A stretch of 64,000 nucleotides of DNA, taken from positions 16,417 to 80,416 of the forward strand of contig JACKFM010000004.1 in assembly GCA_020632475.1 (NCBI GenBank). Reading direction: 5' to 3'. Numbering within the stretch: position 1 is the first letter of the stretch; every line of letters starts with the position of its first letter. A model generated the notes under the pieces. The model was given only the letters and a program-made list of their open reading frames with translations, searched no databases and was not told the DNA's origin. The stretch is from Candidatus Omnitrophota bacterium. Its GTDB lineage: Bacteria > Omnitrophota > Omnitrophia > Omnitrophales > Aquincolibacteriaceae. The position numbers and the translations under genes are program-made. This document shows, one piece after another, positions 60,615 through 64,000 of this stretch.

Positions 60615-62225
60615 ATGAAAGTTTATTTAATTAATCCCCGTTTTGAATCCACGATTTGGTCTTTTGAAGGACTTCAGCCTTTTACGGGAACAAAATTTCT
60701 GACAACACCGCTTGGGCTCGTGACGGTTGCTGCGCTTACCCCTAAACATTGGGATGTTGAGATCGCGGATGAAAACGTTGAGGAGATCAATTTTGATACG
60801 GATGCCGACCTGATCGGCATCGGTCCTTTCAATGTACAGTATCAGCGTGCGCTTCAAATTGCCGCGGAATTCCGCAAAAGAGGAAAACCGGTGGTGATCG
60901 GCGGGCCTTATTGCAGTCTTTTTTCCGAAGCCTTTATCGGTCATTGCGATCACCGCTTAAGCGGTGAAGCCGAACAGATATGGCCCGAATTCTTAAGTGA
61001 TTTTGAGAAGGGAACTGCCCGTGAGTTTTATTCGGCTCTCGATAAAAAGGTGAGCCTTGAGACCAGTCCGGTACCCCGCTACGACCTTATTCGCGGCGAG
61101 TTCTACAATATCCATGTGCTTCAGACCAGCCGGGGCTGCCCTTTTTCCTGCGAATTCTGCGATATTATCGTGATGGACGGGCGTGTTCCCCGGATTAAAA
61201 CCGTGGAGCAGGTGCTTGAGGAAGTTGATGGTTGTGTCAAGCAAGGCGCGCATTATATTCTTTTCGGAGACGCCAACTTTATCGGAAACATTCCCTTTGC
61301 CCGAAAATTACTGACGGCGCTGGCCGAATACTCCCGCAAAAATAATTATCCCGTTGAATTCTGCTGCGAACTTACGATTAATGTCGCGCATCAGCCCGAC
61401 CTGCTTCAACTCATGCAGGATGCAAATTTTTATTCGGTTTTTATCGGTATTGAATCGCCGCGCCGCGAAAGCCTGATTGAAACCAAAAAAAATCAAAATA
61501 CCCGTCGCAGCATTGCCGACGATATCGCTAAAATTCATTCACATCATATTTCAGTGATGGCCGGGATGATTGTCGGTTTTGACTCGGATGACAGACTGAT
61601 TTTTAAAGAGCAGTATGATTTTCTCTTTGAATTGGGCATTCCGTTTACGACCTGCGGCACCTTGATGGCCCTGCCGAATACGCCGTTGCTTAAAAGGCTT
61701 CAGGCGGAGGGGCGTATGCTGAACCTGGACTGGGCAAGTATGAACGGGCACGGAGCCGCGGATTGTAATTTTGTCCCCAAACAGATGACGCTTGAAGAAT
61801 TACGTAAAGGCTATAACTGGCTCATTCGCGTGCTCTACCGCTACGACAGCTTCGGACACCGACTGGATACGCTTCTGAGCCGTTTTCAGAATAAAGTGAA
61901 AGAACATAAACGTGCGGGACTTGATTTTAAATTTTCAGCCATGCTGGTTAAAATTTTTGCCTATTACCTGCTGACCCGTGACCACGAACGCAGACAATTT
62001 TTTATCAAGGCCATCAGCAAGGCCTCTAAAGGTCCGTCTTCGATGGGGAAGTGGCTGGAATTTTTTCGCTGGATTGCCGCTTACCGCTCCTTCCGAAAAT
62101 ACGTCAGCGAAACCCACGGCGTTCCCGAAACGGCCGACCCCAACTCACCGCCCTTCACCGAAATTGTTCCGGACGCTGTTTCTGAATATGAACCGGAACC
62201 CGAAACCGTTTCTATCGGCACTTAA
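60615..62225 (+). CDS. B12-binding radical SAM protein (DUF4070/HpnP-like layout)
   Basis: The 536-residue product has a cobalamin-binding-like N-terminal domain (about residues 1-140), which includes IGIGPFN and VIGGPYCSLFSEAF. The radical SAM core has the CX3CX2C cluster (Cys175, Cys179, Cys182, GCPFSCEFC). The long C-terminal region (residues 370-500) resembles the DUF4070 tail of HpnP hopanoid C-2 methylase-like proteins. Such proteins methylate unactivated carbons. No hopanoid genes are visible nearby, so the substrate is open. The C-terminus is a Pro/Glu-rich tail. Confidence 0.85.
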   Translation: MKVYLINPRFESTIWSFEGLQPFTGTKFLTTPLGLVTVAALTPKHWDVEIADENVEEINFDTDADLIGIGPFNVQYQRALQIAAEFRKRGKPVVIGGPYCSLFSEAFIGHCDHRLSGEAEQIWPEFLSDFEKGTAREFYSALDKKVSLETSPVPRYDLIRGEFYNIHVLQTSRGCPFSCEFCDIIVMDGRVPRIKTVEQVLEEVDGCVKQGAHYILFGDANFIGNIPFARKLLTALAEYSRKNNYPVEFCCELTINVAHQPDLLQLMQDANFYSVFIGIESPRRESLIETKKNQNTRRSIADDIAKIHSHHISVMAGMIVGFDSDDRLIFKEQYDFLFELGIPFTTCGTLMALPNTPLLKRLQAEGRMLNLDWASMNGHGAADCNFVPKQMTLEELRKGYNWLIRVLYRYDSFGHRLDTLLSRFQNKVKEHKRAGLDFKFSAMLVKIFAYYLLTRDHERRQFFIKAISKASKGPSSMGKWLEFFRWIAAYRSFRKYVSETHGVPETADPNSPPFTEIVPDAVSEYEPEPETVSIGT

Positions 62226-62279
62226 AAAATATTGAATAACGAATGAGTGATAGATTGTTATGAATGCCCGGGGTCTGGA

Positions 62280-64000
62280 TTATTTTTTCATCCAGGGCAG
62301 GAATTTGGCATAGAAGTCTTTATTGTCCACCGGTGCCAAAAGCAGGTAAAAGCAGGGAACCGCAATCAGGGTCAGAAGCGTAGAGACAGTGAGTCCGCCG
62401 ATCACGGCAATCGCCATCGGAATACGGGTTTCAGCACCGGGCCCGAGCGCCAGCGCAGGCGGCAGGGCGGCGGCAATCGTCGAAATCGAAGTCATTAAAA
62501 CCGGACGAAAACGGATCGGACAAGCTTTTTTTAAGGCTTCTTCGGGCGAAAGCCCTTCTTCACGCAGCTGATTTGTAAACTCCACCAGTAGAATTGAATT
62601 CTTTTTCACAATCCCGATCAGAAGTAAAAGTCCGATTAGACTAAAAATGTTCAGAGACTGATTAGTCATCCAGAGTGTAAGGAGTGCCCCTGAAATACTG
62701 AACGGTACGGCCAGTAAAACCGTCAGAGGATGAATCATATGGTTAAACTGCGAGGCCAGAATCATATAGGCGACCAGTAGACCCAGCCACAACGCAAAAA
62801 GCAGGCTGTTGAAAGACTCCTGAAACGACTGGCTTGCGCCGCTGAAAACAAGATGATATTCGGGCGGAAGAAGTTTTTCGCCGATCTCTCGGGCACGCTG
62901 AAGCACATCGCTTTGCGAAAGGCCTTCTTTGACGTTGGCAAAAACCGTAATCGCGCGTTCGCGGTCGCGCCGGGTAATGGTCAACAGCCCGGGTTCTTCA
63001 ACGATTTTGACGACATTGGCCAAGGGGACGATCTCTCCGCGGTTGTTGCGCACCAAAAGCTGTTTAATGTCATCAATACTGGTGCGTTTTTCGGATTTAA
63101 CGCGAATACGTACATCGTAACGCTTGCCGTCCTTAGTGTATTTCGAGGTGCGGTCACCGGCAATCAGGGCATTGACTGTATCGGCAATCGTACGAACCGA
63201 AACACCGTATTCAAAAGCCTTGGTGCGGTCGGGAATAATTTTAACCTCCGGAACACCTTCAAGATAATCGGTGTCGATATCGGTATAAAGACCGGTGGTT
63301 TCCATTTCATTCATAATTTTTTGTGAAAGATCAACCAGGCTGTCCCAATTGGGTCCGCGTACGCTGAACTCCACCGGAAATCCGCGCTGAGCGACAAAGC
63401 CGCGTGTGGAAAGATCCTGAAAACCCCCGCCCAGTCCCGGATAGTTTTTAAGCTGCGCGCGCGTGGCGCCCATAAAGTCCTGCTGGCTCAGCCGCTTACC
63501 GGTTTTTGGATCGCGAGGGCGGTCCTCGGGGCGTTTCATCGTAATAAAAACGTTGGCCTGGTTGGAACGTCCGCCGCTGCCGAAACCGCCGGCCGCAACC
63601 AGATAGCGTTTGACCTCACCGCGTGTGGAAAGCCACTGTTCAAGACCTTTCAATTTTTCGGAAGTCAGATTCAGCGAAGAGCCTACCGGTGTCTTTAATC
63701 TTCCGAGGAACATGCTCTGATCCTGTGCCGGCAGAAATTCTTTGCGCATGATCGGGATCAGCTGCAAACTGGCACCAAAGAAAAGAACGAGTAAAATTAA
63801 AATGATCATTTTATGGCTTAAAGCAAAGTCTAAAGTCCGTGAATAAAGCGAAGTGACGGCCTGTACCATTTTTTCAAATCCGCGGCCGAAAGCGGTTTTA
63901 CGAGGGCCGATCTGCAGGAATTGGGCGCAGCGCATGGGTGAAAAAGAAATAGCCTCAAAAAGTGAAAGGGCAATGGCGATCGAGATAATAATACCGAACT
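62280..64000 (-). CDS. RND efflux pump, inner-membrane subunit (partial)
   Basis: The frame is open from the right window edge to TAA 62280-62282; an internal ATG at 63935 is not the start, since ALSLFEAISFSP lies upstream in frame. The visible 573 codons cover the second half of an AcrB/HAE1-type protein: a periplasmic porter domain, then the C-terminal membrane domain with GIVKKNSILLVEF and FRPVLMTSISTIAAALPPAL. It ends at WMKK. RND pumps export toxic compounds with a membrane fusion protein and an outer-membrane channel, neither of which is in view. Confidence 0.93.
   Translation of the reverse strand, partial: FGIIISIAIALSLFEAISFSPMRCAQFLQIGPRKTAFGRGFEKMVQAVTSLYSRTLDFALSHKMIILILLVLFFGASLQLIPIMRKEFLPAQDQSMFLGRLKTPVGSSLNLTSEKLKGLEQWLSTRGEVKRYLVAAGGFGSGGRSNQANVFITMKRPEDRPRDPKTGKRLSQQDFMGATRAQLKNYPGLGGGFQDLSTRGFVAQRGFPVEFSVRGPNWDSLVDLSQKIMNEMETTGLYTDIDTDYLEGVPEVKIIPDRTKAFEYGVSVRTIADTVNALIAGDRTSKYTKDGKRYDVRIRVKSEKRTSIDDIKQLLVRNNRGEIVPLANVVKIVEEPGLLTITRRDRERAITVFANVKEGLSQSDVLQRAREIGEKLLPPEYHLVFSGASQSFQESFNSLLFALWLGLLVAYMILASQFNHMIHPLTVLLAVPFSISGALLTLWMTNQSLNIFSLIGLLLLIGIVKKNSILLVEFTNQLREEGLSPEEALKKACPIRFRPVLMTSISTIAAALPPALALGPGAETRIPMAIAVIGGLTVSTLLTLIAVPCFYLLLAPVDNKDFYAKFLPWMKK

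Overview
The window is a bacterial chromosome segment with dense coding and short intergenic gaps. The organism looks like a diderm (Gram-negative type) that is not a typical proteobacterium. It encodes a SurA-like periplasmic chaperone and an RND efflux pump (diderm traits), a zinc-ribbon S14, a membrane diadenylate cyclase, and a 2568-residue secreted TPR/PDZ protein. The ribosomal locus lacks rpmD (L30), and tuf is missing from its usual place. The overall picture could fit a PVC-related or Omnitrophota-like lineage, but that placement is a low-confidence inference; a phylogeny of RpoB/RpoC or concatenated ribosomal proteins would settle it.

Region 1 (1-27,685) is one co-directional block that joins gene clusters often separate elsewhere: the end of rplJ, rplL-rpoB-rpoC, the str cluster (rpsL-rpsG-fusA), S10 (rpsJ to rpsQ), spc (rplN to infA-rpmJ, with secY, adk and map) and alpha (rpsM-rpsK-rpsD-rpoA-rplQ). 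Many genes overlap by 1-4 nt. Several ribosomal proteins carry charged, low-complexity extensions (L3, L22, S3, S5, L17). A strong hairpin follows rplQ.

Region 2 (27,766-43,228) is mixed housekeeping and metabolism: an aspartate-type aminotransferase, an unusually short Mfd-like translocase, a SurA-like chaperone, pdxA, rsmA, a reverse-strand glyoxylate-bypass operon (aceB-aceA), an alpha/beta hydrolase, a secreted YHYH protein, an EamA transporter, a DUF1338 protein, a DUF1653 protein, cdaA and rsmH. A 124-bp palindromic element with MITE-like inverted ends sits upstream of aceB.

Region 3 (43,334-54,572) holds the 7.7-kb gene for the giant secreted protein. It is followed by a compact six-gene unit: ArsR-family repressor, rhodanese-membrane protein, CoA-disulfide-reductase/rhodanese fusion, parvulin, DUF493 protein and zinc-ribbon membrane protein. 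This unit starts at a promoter overlapped by a palindromic operator and ends at a clear intrinsic terminator; it probably handles persulfide or sulfane sulfur.

Region 4 (54,573-55,578) is rich in repeats. It contains tandem 84/85-bp hairpin units, nested palindromes and a gene for a 54-residue secreted Cys/Gly-rich peptide. Region 5 (55,579-64,000) carries a likely ROK kinase-Ppx/GppA-Ppk1 operon (polyphosphate metabolism), a B12-binding radical SAM protein with an HpnP-like layout, and the C-terminal half of an RND pump on the reverse strand. No tRNA, rRNA, CRISPR array or intact transposase gene was recognised.
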